A DNA stretch of 22,149 bases, taken from contig SGPL01000509.1 of assembly GCA_004802705.1 (NCBI GenBank), positions 1,794 through 23,942 of the forward strand. Direction: 5' to 3'. The notes beneath the pieces are model-generated. The model was not told where the DNA came from. It worked only from the letters and a program-made list of their open reading frames with translations, and ran no database searches. This stretch comes from Bondarzewia mesenterica (lineage: Eukaryota; Basidiomycota; Agaricomycetes; Russulales; Bondarzewiaceae). Position 1 is the stretch's first letter. The number at the start of each line of letters is the position of its first letter. A program made the translations under genes and the position numbers. Of this stretch, positions 1 through 10,855 are shown in pieces.

Positions 1-3000
1 CANGACGNTANGNNNNTATNNTCATATAGTCGGTTCTGGTCAATTTGTAAGAGGCCACGCTGCTCGTCCGTGAATTCGTATTCATCGCCATCATAGGCGA
101 GACCTAAAAAACGTGCCAGTAGGTGGTCAATGAGTTGCGGTAGAAAGTTCTAAAGGCAAATGTGAGTCAAACTGTAATGTGATGCGAAACAGCGGCTATT
201 GCGACTTACCTGCACAGCACGATCACCTATGCGATCCATGAGCCATGGAGTGATGCTATGCCAGTTGCGGGATGATTCAGATATATGATGATGTGCAGTC
301 GGAAGNGTGTAAGGTAGCGNATCTTCACGTTGCTTGTGGCGCCTGCGGTGATCAACNTTTGTCTGTTTGATCTCCAGTTGTGCTCTCGATTGGGTAATAA
401 ACNGCTCGCGTGCCTCTTGTTGAGCAAGCTGTGCCATAAATTTATGCTTGTTCGTTCGTGCAAAACNCCGTTTGACACGACGATGCTCAAGTTCNCCCTA
501 TCAAAGTANTTGAGCTAAAGATAATTGGGCCAAATATCAGGGTGAAATGANTTCACTTACAATCTGAGTAGAATAAGAGTCNGTCGTGCCGAATTGTCGA
601 ATAGTGGTACAGTAATCGGCCAANGCATGGAGTTTGTAAGTGGCNAGATTCAGTGTCTTTGACTTTGNGCCGGTAGTTGCNTTGCCNTTCCCCTGATTTG
701 ATGNCGCATCTGCCGTGGGATTCTTNTGAGCAAGAGCTGCTGCTCGTCGACCTCGTGCGGCTTCTTCGGATGGCAGCTCTTTAGTATCGAAGATAGTGCA
801 GGTCGTATTGACAAATTTGCNGAGGAGCTGGCCTAGTTGATTGGTTGTTGATTGGAANAAAGTNGAGTGTTGTATCGGTGTGGAGGNGAAGTTTTGCGTA
901 CGNATGCCACGTTGCTAGTACAAATAGCAAATCAATGAGGAGGGANTTGTGGGGTTCATCGAGGATGCCTTCNAAACATGGAATGGCACACTGATAATCA
1001 TTAAAGTCANGCACGCATCAAATATTGTTNGAAACTGACCTGAAGGAGATCTTCAAAGTCTCGCGCTGCGAGCTTTTTCATCGCAGAAACATTNGTTCGC
1101 CATGGTCGAATAGTATCCCGCCCAAANGAAGGAACTCCACGATAGCTAGAAAGGTTAAATATNAAGGTCAATNAAATGNGAACNCGGANGTTACACTGNA
1201 TTACAAACCGTTCATTCAACTTTTGNATTTTGTCCCCACCAGCGGCCCAAAGAATTCGCAAGACATGAGTAAAGACCGCTTTCCAAACGCCCAGTTCGAA
1301 TTCATGAAGGAGATCTACAACGAACATGGCATGAAAATTGAATCCAAAGNGGGCCAGTTTATTCNAGAAGGCATTCTAAAATCGGAAGGNTCAATNTTCT
1401 TANCAGCAGGGATNAGATTGGCTAGCATACTCACCCGCGTGGGGACCAATGATCTCGCTGCTAATATTGCATCCACTGCTTTGCTGTTGATTGTAAAACC
1501 CTTCGCAAAGATGATTGTTNGCGCAGTCTCCACATTNTGACGGCGTCNTTCATCATCGACACGAACATTCTTCTCACGGTGGCGCGTGTNGAGTTTGGAG
1601 CCCATCTTGTAGATGTTCNCCTTTTCAACTAGGCAGCGGGGGCATGGACAACGAGCAAGGGATCGTATACTGGCCAAAAGGACCCTGCAAANGGAAATTG
1701 TNAGNCTCATTGAACTTCAAGCATTCACTTTAAGGCTTACTTCTCTGGGTAGTCAGCGGAATAAGTGAACAGTCGGGGGAATATACNTNGAATGATTCCA
1801 TCACCACAANNAATGCANATTCCATGCTCNTAGGCCTCCATAAACTCCTCATCAAGCAAGAGCTCCCAGATTGCATGTATAAGTTCACGTTTGCAGTGCG
1901 TCAACATTACCGCAGTAGCNGTTTTGCCATACAACTTCATGTACGCTTCTTGTATTGTGTCNNGTAACTGAGACGGTCCAACCTTAAGTATGGCTACAAA
2001 ACNGTGATATNACTGAAGATAGACTTACTGTTGGGATATAAGCGAGGTGATGGCAGGCATTTGATGTCGGTTTGCCACGGGTATACTTGGATTGTGACCC
2101 AAAGAGAAGATAAAATGGCCACGCTGCAGCATTGCCAAAGTTCGNNAGATGAGTCGAGTCGGACCACAGCATAAGTGGTNCAACTACACGTTCATACTCG
2201 TCTCCCGGCTCACGAGGGATGGCCTGGATCTCTTTGTAAGCCTCGAGCATGGAATCAGAAGTGTATATCTCGGAGTGAATGCGAACAGGCGGCTCGCCAG
2301 CTGCAGCACTCCAAAATTGCNGAAAGGGGGTCAAGTGCAACGTGCGTGAGATGGGGCCAGAGTACACAGTTTTGACGATATCAATGATCCGCCGGTGAAC
2401 AATGCCAGTGACTGTGAAAAAAGGCGCGTCGTCTTCANGTTTCGCATCATCCTTGTCTGGCNGTGGAAGTNGAATGTTAACGGANGCCTGAGTCTGCCAT
2501 CCGTCTCGTTCATCAAATGGATTGTTGTGATTGGATAGATAACGATCGAGACGGCTCGTTTCTCGAGCAAAATTGATTCCCTCCAACTCNTGGAGTTTGA
2601 AATCAGGATGTCGAAGAGNGTCAATCAGGCGATCAAACTCTCCGGANGACTTGGCAGATGAGCCGGAATACATCCAGCCCATGAGGAGTTCAGCCGTTTT
2701 GCTAGCAAAGGGTGCGATNNTCTTTGGTATCGAATGANGCTCGGTTGCTGCTTCGGAAGAGGTGGATGCAGAGGGTTCCACTNGCATGCTTTTNGGAATC
2801 ACGAGAGTGGGCGCGTCGCAAACACTGTCCAAGGATATGCCTTGCTCGGGATCCAAAGATGGGCACGATGGGTAGCTGCGATACACGCCGTACGAGTTCG
2901 GTGGTGTAGTGATCCACTCAGGAGGCACGCNCGTGGGTGGTTCAGGTGAGGGTGAAGGGGGCANNACNGTGTNGTGTACTTGCTCAGTGAATACAGGTCG

Positions 3001-3483
3001 AGCAGTCCTGGTAGGAATGTGTGCGAGAGGTGTGGAGATGGACGGCAGAAAGTCGACGAGATGTCGNGGNAACTTGAGTGCGCGTCCCGAACGAGTGAGA
3101 TATATCGGAGGAGGCGGGACCGATGGTGNCATTGTCGCCTCTGCATCATGTACGAGAGGCTCGNAATCACCATCTGGAAGGCCAGTATTCTGATAGGTTT
3201 TGTTTAATAAGAAAATAGTGACAAAAATNGGACGNAGACATACTATNTCGTCGAGCAATTGCTCATCTTTGTCTATGCGCGACACGCCTGCACTTCCTTC
3301 NTCACCCTNTTCTAACCTCGACCTCTTCNTCTTNGTCTTTTCTTTGTCACGCTTTCGTGATCGCTTTCNNGNNGTGACCGTCGCACTCGTGAACGCGGCG
3401 AACTCATCGCAGTGGCTCAGGTGTGCACTGAGAGCACGCGNGTTCGAGCATGGTGTGCCGCAGCCTGTACAAACAGAAGCCAT
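1..3483 (-). mobile_element. Plavaka-type DNA transposase gene (CACTA-like), 3' end off the left edge
   Basis: This is a multi-exon transposase read on the minus strand. The start is taken at the ATG at 3483, which opens a Cys/His finger-like segment (CTGCGTPC, then ALSAHLSHC) usual at the N-terminus of this family. Readable exons are about 3483-3244, 3189-2029, 1982-1741 and 1684 to about 1430, with more down to 1; the first three introns have clean GT-AG ends and phases match. Family-typical segments follow in order: LWSDST and FGSQSKYTRGKP (about 2150-2060), the THCKRELIHAIWELLLD block (about 1890), FTYSADYPEK, RCPCPRCLVEK, FVVDLLHEFELGVWK (about 1320-1280), FGRDTIRPW, and the C-terminal block with HHHISES (about 290) and AYDGDEYEFTDEQRGLLQI (about 95-40). 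The acidic residues in LWSDST and VVDLLHEFELG are candidate catalytic residues (inference). Apart from many n, I saw no frameshift or stop that splicing does not explain, so the copy may be recent. The family name comes from memory of fungal sequences, not a search. Confidence 0.85.
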
Positions 3484-3550
3484 CCAAAATGAGAGCACAG
3501 CCAGCAGGATGAGCAGGAGCTCGTGCATGAGGAGATGANGGTGTTGTGCG

Positions 3551-3796
3551 GTGCCCTGCAGTCGCGATGTCGCAGCGCGAGCTCGTGCCAAAATAGCCAG
3601 AAAATACCTGAATAAGAAAATCCAGGAGTCACATGATCTCCATGTCCGATTACAGGCGAGCGAGCGCTTGCGGGNGCAGCTCATCGACGCACAACACTGG
3701 ACTCAGCATCTCATNAATGAACACAAGGACGTCCAGCGGTGCATCGACTCNCTCGAAAAGGACCTGGGACACATGCAGGACAATGCGGCGCATTGA
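3551..3796 (+). CDS. Possible coiled-coil ORF remnant, unidentified
   Basis: An open frame of about 81 codons, divergent from the transposase start, is rich in Lys, Glu, Gln and Leu in a coiled-coil-like pattern (for example RKYLNKKIQESHDLHVRLQ near residues 18-36). A frame in the same style resumes near 3821 (QDNLIATQRESDEGLSR). I could not assign it to a family. It may be a degraded 5' part of the HOOK-like fragment downstream, part of the transposon's own flank, or chance. It partly overlaps, on the opposite strand, an upstream extension of the transposase frame. It should not be treated as a working gene. Confidence 0.25.
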   Translation: MPCSRDVAARARAKIARKYLNKKIQESHDLHVRLQASERLRXQLIDAQHWTQHLXNEHKDVQRCIDXLEKDLGHMQDNAAH

Positions 3797-3831
3797 CTCG
3801 CTNGAAAGGANCAGGNACACATGCAGGACAA
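3742..3831 (+). repeat. Near-tandem duplication of about 41 nt
   Basis: Positions 3742-3783 and 3791-3831 are near-identical; both read from catYgactc through acatgcaggacaa, offset by 49 nt. The second copy lacks one base and has several n. The duplication adds a second copy of a coiled-coil segment but shifts frame, which accounts for the stop just after 3790. Confidence 0.8.
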
Positions 3832-4035
3832 CCTCATCGCCACTCAGCGCGAGTCGGACGAGGGCCTCTCACGTGTGGAGGACGGGTGTTTCTCGAATTT
3901 NAGGTNNACGGTCGTGGGGGAGGGGACGGTGCCAGCGACCAAGAGTTATTTTGTGGGTGTGGTGTTGGAGGACGCGACGCTTNCGATTCCGAAGCATGGG
4001 ACGGTCGCTCTTGTCAAAGAACATGGGCCCGTGCA

Positions 4036-4796
4036 ATACAGGGTCTGAGCGAGACAGATCAGCATTTTTTGATGAAGGCTATTGAGCAGGTGCGTATGTG
4101 TTGCCTTCTTTCACTNGAATGGTGCTGAGAATGATGGGATGGGTGGATTTTTTGTTTGTAAGTCATNGCTAAGGTAAAACAGGCTGTTGGGGATCGAAGC
4201 GTTGGGAAGGCGAGCATGACNGAGTGGGTATTCTGTTCGCATGTGCATGAGCACTNATCTGAGGGTGGAGTCGGGCGCAGGGANGATCACTACTANCAAA
4301 TCCAGTCCGAGCGCAGTCGCGTGTTGTCTGAGAAGGAAATACTCGAAAAGGTGTATCAAACGCAGANCTCGTCGACAAGAACGCNTCNCTCAAAGAGGAG
4401 TACCGCAAGGTCGCTGCATTCAAGCTGCTCATGGAGTCCTACAAGAGCCAGATCGCGGACATGGAACCGCCAACACCATGACAAATTTGAAACTCAAGGT
4501 GCGCAAGTTGCAGCGTGAGCTGGAGGCTGCCAAGACAAACAAGGCAGATACGAGTCGCGTGTTGTGCTGGAGAATCTGTTGGAGGATGTGAACTGGATGA
4601 AGGCGAGGTACGAGGCCACTTATCTGGCCGCGCATCGAGAGAAGTTGGTCTTGCAGAATGACCTTGAGGAGATCTGGAGTGGGAAGGCTTTGGGCGATGG
4701 GTGAGTGTTATATTTTATTTTGCACTGAAAGAGAAGCTTTACTAAAGTATTGATACGCTTTTTCAGAGCTGAGGCTGCAATCGCTCTGCGGCAATG
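4036..4796 (+). pseudogene. Decayed HOOK-family gene fragment
   Basis: Pieces of a HOOK microtubule-adaptor protein (HOOK proteins link cargo to dynein) lie in correct order but different frames. The order is IQGLSETDQHFLMKAIEQ at 4036-4089, the end of the N-terminal domain, followed by a plausible intron donor GTGCGT. Next come DHYxQIQSERSRVLSEKE near 4285-4340, LKEEYRKVAAFKLLMESYK near 4390-4446, LKLKVRKLQRELEAA near 4488-4532, and LENLLEDVNWMKARYEA, then AHREKLVLQNDLEEI near 4567-4677. A GTGAGT-CAG intron at about 4701-4770 joins GDG to AEAAIALRQ, after which homology stops. Breaks include a TGA after MEPPTP (near 4480), several frame changes and missing coiled-coil segments. Retention of an intron argues for a DNA-level fragment rather than a retrocopy. 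The family is recognised from memory of basidiomycete HOOK proteins. Confidence 0.75.
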
Positions 4797-5873
4797 CCAT
4801 CCTCATTCTTTTGCTTTCGGCCCCGTTTTGTGCAAGTCTTCTTCACTTGCACCTCCCATTGCCCCATCGGCGGCATTGCTCACATCACAATGGTCATTCT
4901 GCTTCCGTCACTTTCTCGCAGATTGCCTCTGTCCCCTGTCCCCCAAGGTGCGTTGCTTAGCATCCCCCCTTCTCACGGTCATGTGATTGATTAAGCGCCT
5001 TGCCTAACTACGTGGGGGTACAGTACCTCGGTCAGCAATCGGTCAGGGCGGAGCCTTGAAAACCCCCTGGCAAGGCGCCAACTTTTCAGTTCCTGGGCGC
5101 GCGAATGTCTATATCCATAAGAGGAAGTCATAGTGTTCGCTTAGTCATTTCTTGAGGCGAAAACATATTCTCAAGTTTCAACTCAGCTCGACATATGTGT
5201 TCCAACTCTACTGAATAAACCCAGGCCACCCATCACAGTGTTCTTCTCCAAATTTTTGTGGAGACAAATCTTGTGTAACTCCTCTAGATGCCAGTATTCC
5301 CACTCATGATCTGGTGCGGACAAAGTACGCCGCAAGTATTTGATGCGACAATCCTCGCAGAGCATACATCAAACGCGGCATAAGAAGCAGCTAAATACCA
5401 CAGGCAACTCACAGAGAGTTCCTTCAACTTGAACCTACGTACCCCGGGAAGTCCTTGTTCAGTGACGTACGAACCGCCCACCGCTCAGTGTCCACTGCCG
5501 TGATACACAGATGGACACCTGCTGCTTCTTTTTGTGCGTTGATCGACGCTTTCTTTTTATTTATAAGTTTTAATGCGAACAAATATGGCAGGTCACCATT
5601 GTCGACCGTCGAAAATCTGTAGCGTCCGCAGCGAGTAATAGTGCGGGTTCGACAGGGCACGGGGAGCGCGACACGCCGGGCTGCGTTTTCATAGCAGGCT
5701 TTTGTTTCCGTCAGATGAGGCTCTGTGGAGCAAATCTCGGTTAAAAGTACAATGGCTTTGCGAAGAACAGCTGCTGTCGCCGAAAGCCTTACTTTGCAAT
5801 TATACAACACACCATGTCATTTACAACTTCAAGTCCTGCAAAACCCGAAACGTTGAGTACAGTGGCGAATAGG
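4797..5873. other. Stretch without a supportable gene
   Basis: Frames here are short and have no recognisable domain. The longest is a minus-strand frame of 128 codons at 5810-5424, with no family resemblance and no supporting splice structure. The right end must contain the 3' UTR of the NTO1-like gene that stops at 5874. Confidence 0.6.
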
Positions 5874-8800
5874 TCAACTATCCATATCGTCCATGCCCGT
5901 ATCGTCGTTCTTGATCGGTTCATGACCTTTATCGCCTTGTGTCTCCATCTCAGCTATGGCTTGTCTACGATTCCGAGACAGATCATGAACATACGATCAT
6001 GACCGGCCAGATCAGCTACTCACATGTATGACGCGCGGCATTGCGCCCTCACTCTATTTCCCTTGAACTTCTGTTTCCCTCCTCCTGACAAAAGCTGCTC
6101 GTCCAAGGCTGCGCAAAACGTGACGCGTGACTTAGTGTCGAGCATTAACCAATCACGCAATGCTGCTCACCTTTGTCCTCTCCTAGTAATCTGAGTTTAT
6201 CCAAGTCCAACCATTGCCTGACAGCAACAATTAAGCATTAACATAAATAGCCGGCTGCGAATCAACATACCACGTCCTGCCCTGGTCATAAAATTGCACG
6301 AGGTGCTTCGGGCGAGGTCCAGTTGCGTGTCGTGCCTCATCTTCCAGTACAGAGGAAGGAACTAAAGGATCATCAGGCTCGAATACGACGGCTGCCCACC
6401 AAGGGTACGTTTCTGATTCATTGGGTTCAGTGATCCGCACAACTCTGAGCCTAATCAGATGGCGCAACTCACCGGCTTTCGCCCACACTGAAAGACAACG
6501 TCATACATATTCAGCGTTTCTGGTATCATTGGGGAGGTATGTGAGAACCTGAACATACCAAGTGTACCACCGTCTAGCATCTTTCCTTCTTCCAGTATAA
6601 CAGCTCCTGGCCCATGATTCTGCGGCTCCCCCGTCATCGACTTGGAAGAAGAGGCCTTGACAAGAGGAGCCTTTCCTTTGCGCGGCTTCTGCTTCGTATC
6701 ATCCTCTGCATCCGACTCGCTCAGCGAGCTGAGCTCCGAATCATCCATCGCCGCAGGCAAGTGCGACGGGCCCGCAACGGGCGCAGACACTACGATCGGA
6801 GGGGCGGTCAGCGAAGAACCAGAAACCCCGCGTGTACGCCCGCTTCGGCGACGCATGTACTTCGCCCTGCGCGTCTGCGGCGTGTCGAGTTCTTCGATGT
6901 AGACTGTTCCGTCAACGTCCTGAGCGAATTTCTCGTTTGGCTCGAGCACGTACTGTTCCGCGACCTCCGGTCGCTCAGGAGGTTCTCCAATTGTCGATGG
7001 CTCTTCCGCAACAGGCGTGGTCGGTCCCACCATTCCTCCTTCATCTGACGGCACCAGAGGAGGTGGAAGTTCTTTCGCCGACAGAGATATATCACCAGAG
7101 GTGTCAGCCTTGGGTTCAATCACAGTTGGTGACAAGGAGGCAGGAGCGGCAGATTCCTCCATACCTGGCGATGTATCCTCAAACATCGCCGCGGCATTAG
7201 ATGTCTCAATAGCAGGCGCAGGCTCCTCGACTATCATCGATATGTCCTTCGCTGTTGCAGACTCTACAGTGGATGGGGGAACAAGTCCTGTCACATATTC
7301 CTCGGGAATCGCCTGTGCCTGAACAACAGGCTCGGATAATGAACCCATTGTATTCGCACTGATTCTCGCTGACATGTCCGCACCAGAAGAAGTCGGGGAG
7401 GAAGGCTTTACACTTTGAACGTCCATAAAAACCGCATGGACTTCCAGTTCTGGCAGAGAGGATGTTCCGACACCAGGTGACAACTGGGCTTTGCTCGTCC
7501 CTACATTTGGCAGAAAGGCTCGGATTAACATTCAGGACAATAATAAGTTTGAAAACAAACCTCTTTTTACTCTCTTCCTAGGTGGCGGCAAAGCTCCCCT
7601 ATCAACAGCCACCCGCCCGCCTCTTTTCTGATCAGGCGCCAAGATCCAACCTTGATCGAACAGTTTGAACGTCGCCTGGGGATTTAGTTCCGTCACCATC
7701 GGCGGCTCAAAGTGGCCAGGTAACACGGGCGCGGCGCGTTTGGCCTTGCCCTTCTTTACCGCTGAAGTGAGAGGAACTACTTCAGCTAGCGGTTCGTGCG
7801 GTTGGCCTTCAACCGGTACTGGAATGGGCACGCCTGAGGGACCCGCCCCTGCAGTCTCCTGCGCTTCTGCTTCAAATGCGGCGGCGGCGGCAGCCGCACG
7901 CCTCGTCCGCAGGGCGCGGAAACCAGGTGCAGCGTCAAGCATCTGCGCTTCGCGCTCCAAACGTTTCCTTTCCCTGTCCGCCTTGCGGTCGCGTTTCGGC
8001 TTGGGTGGCGGCGGCGGAGGTGGCGGTTTGCGTCGCTCAAGCTCGTAGTCAAGAATAGAGACAATCGGCTGCGTGTCGACGATGAGGTCGATTTCCTCTT
8101 TGATGTCGTCGGAGACGAAGAGGTTGAGGATGGAGAGCGGAGGCTCAAGGTCGCCAATAACGTTCGAAAAGGGGCCGCCCTTGGTTTCCGGACGAGCTTC
8201 ATCCCCCCCGTTCATTGCTGCCGAATCTTTGCCATCAAATGACGTAGATGATGCTCGCCGAGAGGCGGGTACTAGAGCGTCAAGGTCAGCTAGAATGGTG
8301 ACAGAGGCAGCTTTGATTCTCTGCGCCGCCTTGGAATATGCAGTCCCCGGCTTGTTGTACAGTATCGCATTGTCAAGAACCAAGTTGATATCGTCCTACG
8401 TCGCTGTATCTAGCATTTTTCATGTCAAAAGTAACGAGATGAGACGAACCTTGAAGGTCTGAACATCGCAATACTCATGTCCGTGCAGCTTCTCCTCAAT
8501 AGCGGTCCAATGAATAGGGTTCTTGATGATTTCAAAGTAGTCCGGTACTTCTGTCTTTGAAACAGAGTTTCTGAAGTAGTCACTTCGGTCGAGGCTGAAA
8601 ATGCAATTGAGTGTATGAATGACTGGTCAATAAAATGAGATATGCGCACCCGGTGATCTTCTTGAAGGCATCTCGCAGATAGTGTTCATGAGGAATGATA
8701 ACATTAGATATCAGACCCCAAGTGACCTCCGATTGTTTGAGCTTCCTACTCTCGCGCTTGCGGCAGAGTTCTGCAAGCATCCGGACATGCTCCAGGTCCT

Positions 8801-10554
8801 TACGGAGTCGCTTCATGTGCTAGATGAGAAAATTACCCATCAGTCTCTATGTTCTCATCCCGAAGTACAAAACTTGCCTCAAGTTTCATGGTCTTCTCCT
8901 CGTCGGTCTGGTTCTTGTTCCCTGAAGCCGTCCATGGTTCCAAGTGCAACCTTTTCAATAACGGCGCACCTCTCCTTGCCTCTCGCTTTAAGCTCCAATA
9001 CCGTGCGACCATCTCCACAAATTCTGGCTTTTTTCGGACGATAATTTTGCTAATGTATTGCAGTATTTGACTCACGATAACAGCGGGGACAAGAGGTGGA
9101 CCAAGCTTGTACGTCTTGGCATATGCGCGTGCTGTTTTGGACGATTTAGGGCTTGAGGGATTTTCCAGCGCAGCTTCTTCTTCTTCGGCTGCGAGAGCCA
9201 CGGCACGGGCTTCAGCTTGCGCTCTCTGATCTATACGTCAGGGTTCGCGAGGTAGTTACCAACGAGTTTGGATGCTTACGGGTAGATGCCTCTCGCAAAA
9301 ACACTGGAGGGCAGGGGGCTCTGAGCCGGATGTCGCCTTCATGGGCATCAGCAATTTTTGCTTGCGAGCGCATGTTACATGAAACGCCAAAAAGCAGGAG
9401 GTCTTGCTGCATTGGATGCAAGCGCCCTGGCGTACATCGCAAACTTGGCATTTCTACATCGCCAGTCAGTTGGTGTGCAATGTAAGGTGCTGATTTCGTA
9501 CTAGTTTCCAGCGCTGCTTGGATATCTTTTCCATGCCCGTGATGGGTTCCATGAAGACGTCATTCGCGACCCTAGTCTCCGGAACCCAAATTGCGCAGAG
9601 CAAATGGACCCAATCACCGTGAACAGTTTGCTTGAATGCACCACCCTCGTTCGGACATAAAATGCAAGACTATGGCCGATGAAAAATAGGACATGGAGAT
9701 GCTCGGGTGAAAGACTCACCACAGGAATTTCGGGGGAGACGGTGCATTTCCGACATAACCATTGCCCTTCCGGGATGTAAGGCACTCCGTAACAATCTTC
9801 ATTTCAGCTCGTTACAATATTCTAATGCGACTTCATTCAGATTAATGAGCAGCTCACCTTGATGGACTGCTAAATTACACCCATCGCAGAACACAATGGC
9901 ATTCGTGTTCTCTCCTTCGGAATCATCGCAGATTGCGCATGTAGAGTCTTCCGACGGCATTGCCATGTCTGTTTTTGGAATATCCTTTGTCTACAACAAA
10001 ATCCTGGTCACAGCTTCAAAAGGAAGTCACTGGCCGATGACACCCACCAAGTGAAACCACTCTTTCTCCAGCCGGTCCATAACGATTTCGAACGTTTCGA
10101 ACGAGATACGATCCAGTTGCTGCGCCTTCCGCTCTGCGTTGACGTCATCGAGCCATTCCTTGTCTGCCAAAGAACATGAGTGGGAATAAGATCGGAAGGC
10201 GCTCTGAGAAACGTCCGCACCTTGCTCGTCCATGTCATACTCGACTTGTTTGGCCAACTCATTCTCCAAAGGTTCTACCAGGACCTCTGAGCAATTGATG
10301 AGAAGACGTTTCATGACGGCGTACCAATGTAGTGAATATAAGCCTCTGGTCGGTGAAATGAAGCGAGATCATTATCTATCACGCATTCCGATGAATACAG
10401 AACCAGCACAAAGAGTACAGCATCACACACATCCGTAGGACCTTGATTGTTGATCGTGAACACCAGACCGTTCTTTCGTGAAATCGTCGTCGACTTTTAC
10501 GAACGAAACCTTGGGTAGCGCGGCGGGCGCAGGAGAGTGTCCACCACGGGCCAT
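5874..10554 (-). CDS. NTO1: BRPF/Nto1-like chromatin reader (EPL1-like, PHD-knuckle-PHD, bromodomain, PWWP)
   Basis: Likely scaffold and histone reader of a NuA3/MOZ-type histone H3 acetyltransferase complex in the nucleus. Eighteen exons read by eye: 10554-10431, 10375-10325, 10286-10221, 10163-10048, 9990-9858, 9796-9720, 9669-9502, 9453-9280, 9225-8878, 8819-8650, 8594-8450, 8395-7561, 7500-6559, 6487-6473, 6412-6271, 6217-6171, 6108-6024 and 5964-5874. The sum is 3729 nt (1242 aa plus stop) with every phase consistent. Domains: EPL1-like segment at about 40-118; PHD1 with C137, C140, C154, C157, H162, C165, C178, C181; zinc knuckle C191, C194, H211, C214; extended PHD2 at 247-301; bromodomain at about 430-560 with [12 protein letters not shown] and the acetyl-lysine-binding Asn at 538 (ILYN); a basic, proline- and alanine-rich linker; a long low-complexity region; PWWP from about 1116 (LVWAKA, then [12 protein letters not shown]). 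One intron (8877-8820) is GC-AG. Budding-yeast Nto1 lacks the bromodomain and PWWP, so BRPF-like is the better architectural name. Confidence 0.93.
6473..6487 (-). other. 15-nt exon of the NTO1-like gene inside the PWWP domain
   Basis: Exon 14 is only 15 nt and encodes the core of LVWAKA at the start of the PWWP fold. It is flanked by GT-AG introns at 6558-6488 and 6472-6413. Skipping it would remove five residues and keep the frame. Confidence 0.8.
8820..8877 (-). other. GC-AG intron in the NTO1-like gene
   Basis: The exon ends ...CTTGAG and the intron starts GCAAGT, the textbook GC donor context (AG|GCAAGT), ending in CTAG. Joining it gives KLE followed by [10 protein letters not shown] in phase. 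No GT donor nearby keeps the frame. Confidence 0.75.
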
Positions 10555-10855
10555 GATTTCATCGACCTCTTCAGAGACCCGCTTTCGTTCAGCACGAGGT
10601 TTTGGCTTTATTGCCTATGAGGATATATAATTCCGGTATTACAGACCAGTATATTTGGAATAGAGATATGAAGAAGGTGGCAGGACTGAGCGAGTTAGAG
10701 AGGTAAGCCTGACTAACCTTAGTGACCATAACAGTCACAGACGCGTCAGACGCGTCGCGTACCGTCACACTGAAATCTCTGTCTTTCTGTCACCCCCAAC
10801 ATTGTCTGCAGACACTGCCAGACACGTCTCAAACGTCGAACCCAAACCCGTCATT
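10555..10855. promoter_or_regulatory. Divergent promoter between the NTO1-like and RNase H2C genes
   Basis: The two start codons are 301 nt apart and point away from each other, so both promoters and 5' UTRs must lie here. Two ACGCGT boxes (listed separately) lie nearer the RNase H2C side. No clear TATA box was seen for either gene. Confidence 0.8.
10741..10760 (+). promoter_or_regulatory. Two MluI cell-cycle boxes (ACGCGT) plus a third CGCGT
   Basis: Perfect ACGCGT palindromes lie at 10741-10746 and 10750-10755, followed by CGCGT at 10756-10760, about 96-115 nt upstream of the RNase H2C ATG. In ascomycete yeasts MBF (Mbp1-Swi6) binds this motif to drive G1/S genes for DNA replication and repair. 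Use of it here is inferred from the motif, its clustering and the downstream gene. Confidence 0.6.

Larger units (their letters stand above)
1..4388. other. Region rich in ambiguous bases
   Basis: n bases occur throughout 1-4388 (last ones at 4385 and 4388), then none appear until about 17707 and 17729. The stretch covers the transposase and most of the HOOK-like fragment. Two readings are possible: a multicopy repeat collapsed in assembly, so that n marks differences between copies, or low-coverage sequence near a contig end. Every protein call here carries unknown residues. Confidence 0.9.

Noticed and set aside
5424..5810. Minus-strand frame of 128 codons downstream of the NTO1-like stop
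   Set aside because: No recognisable family, no splice context, and it lies in the likely 3' UTR or intergenic region.
6614..7048. Plus-strand Arg-rich frame of 144 codons
   Set aside because: It lies antisense to exon 13 of the NTO1-like gene, whose frame and splicing are well supported; the Arg bias is a shadow of that exon.
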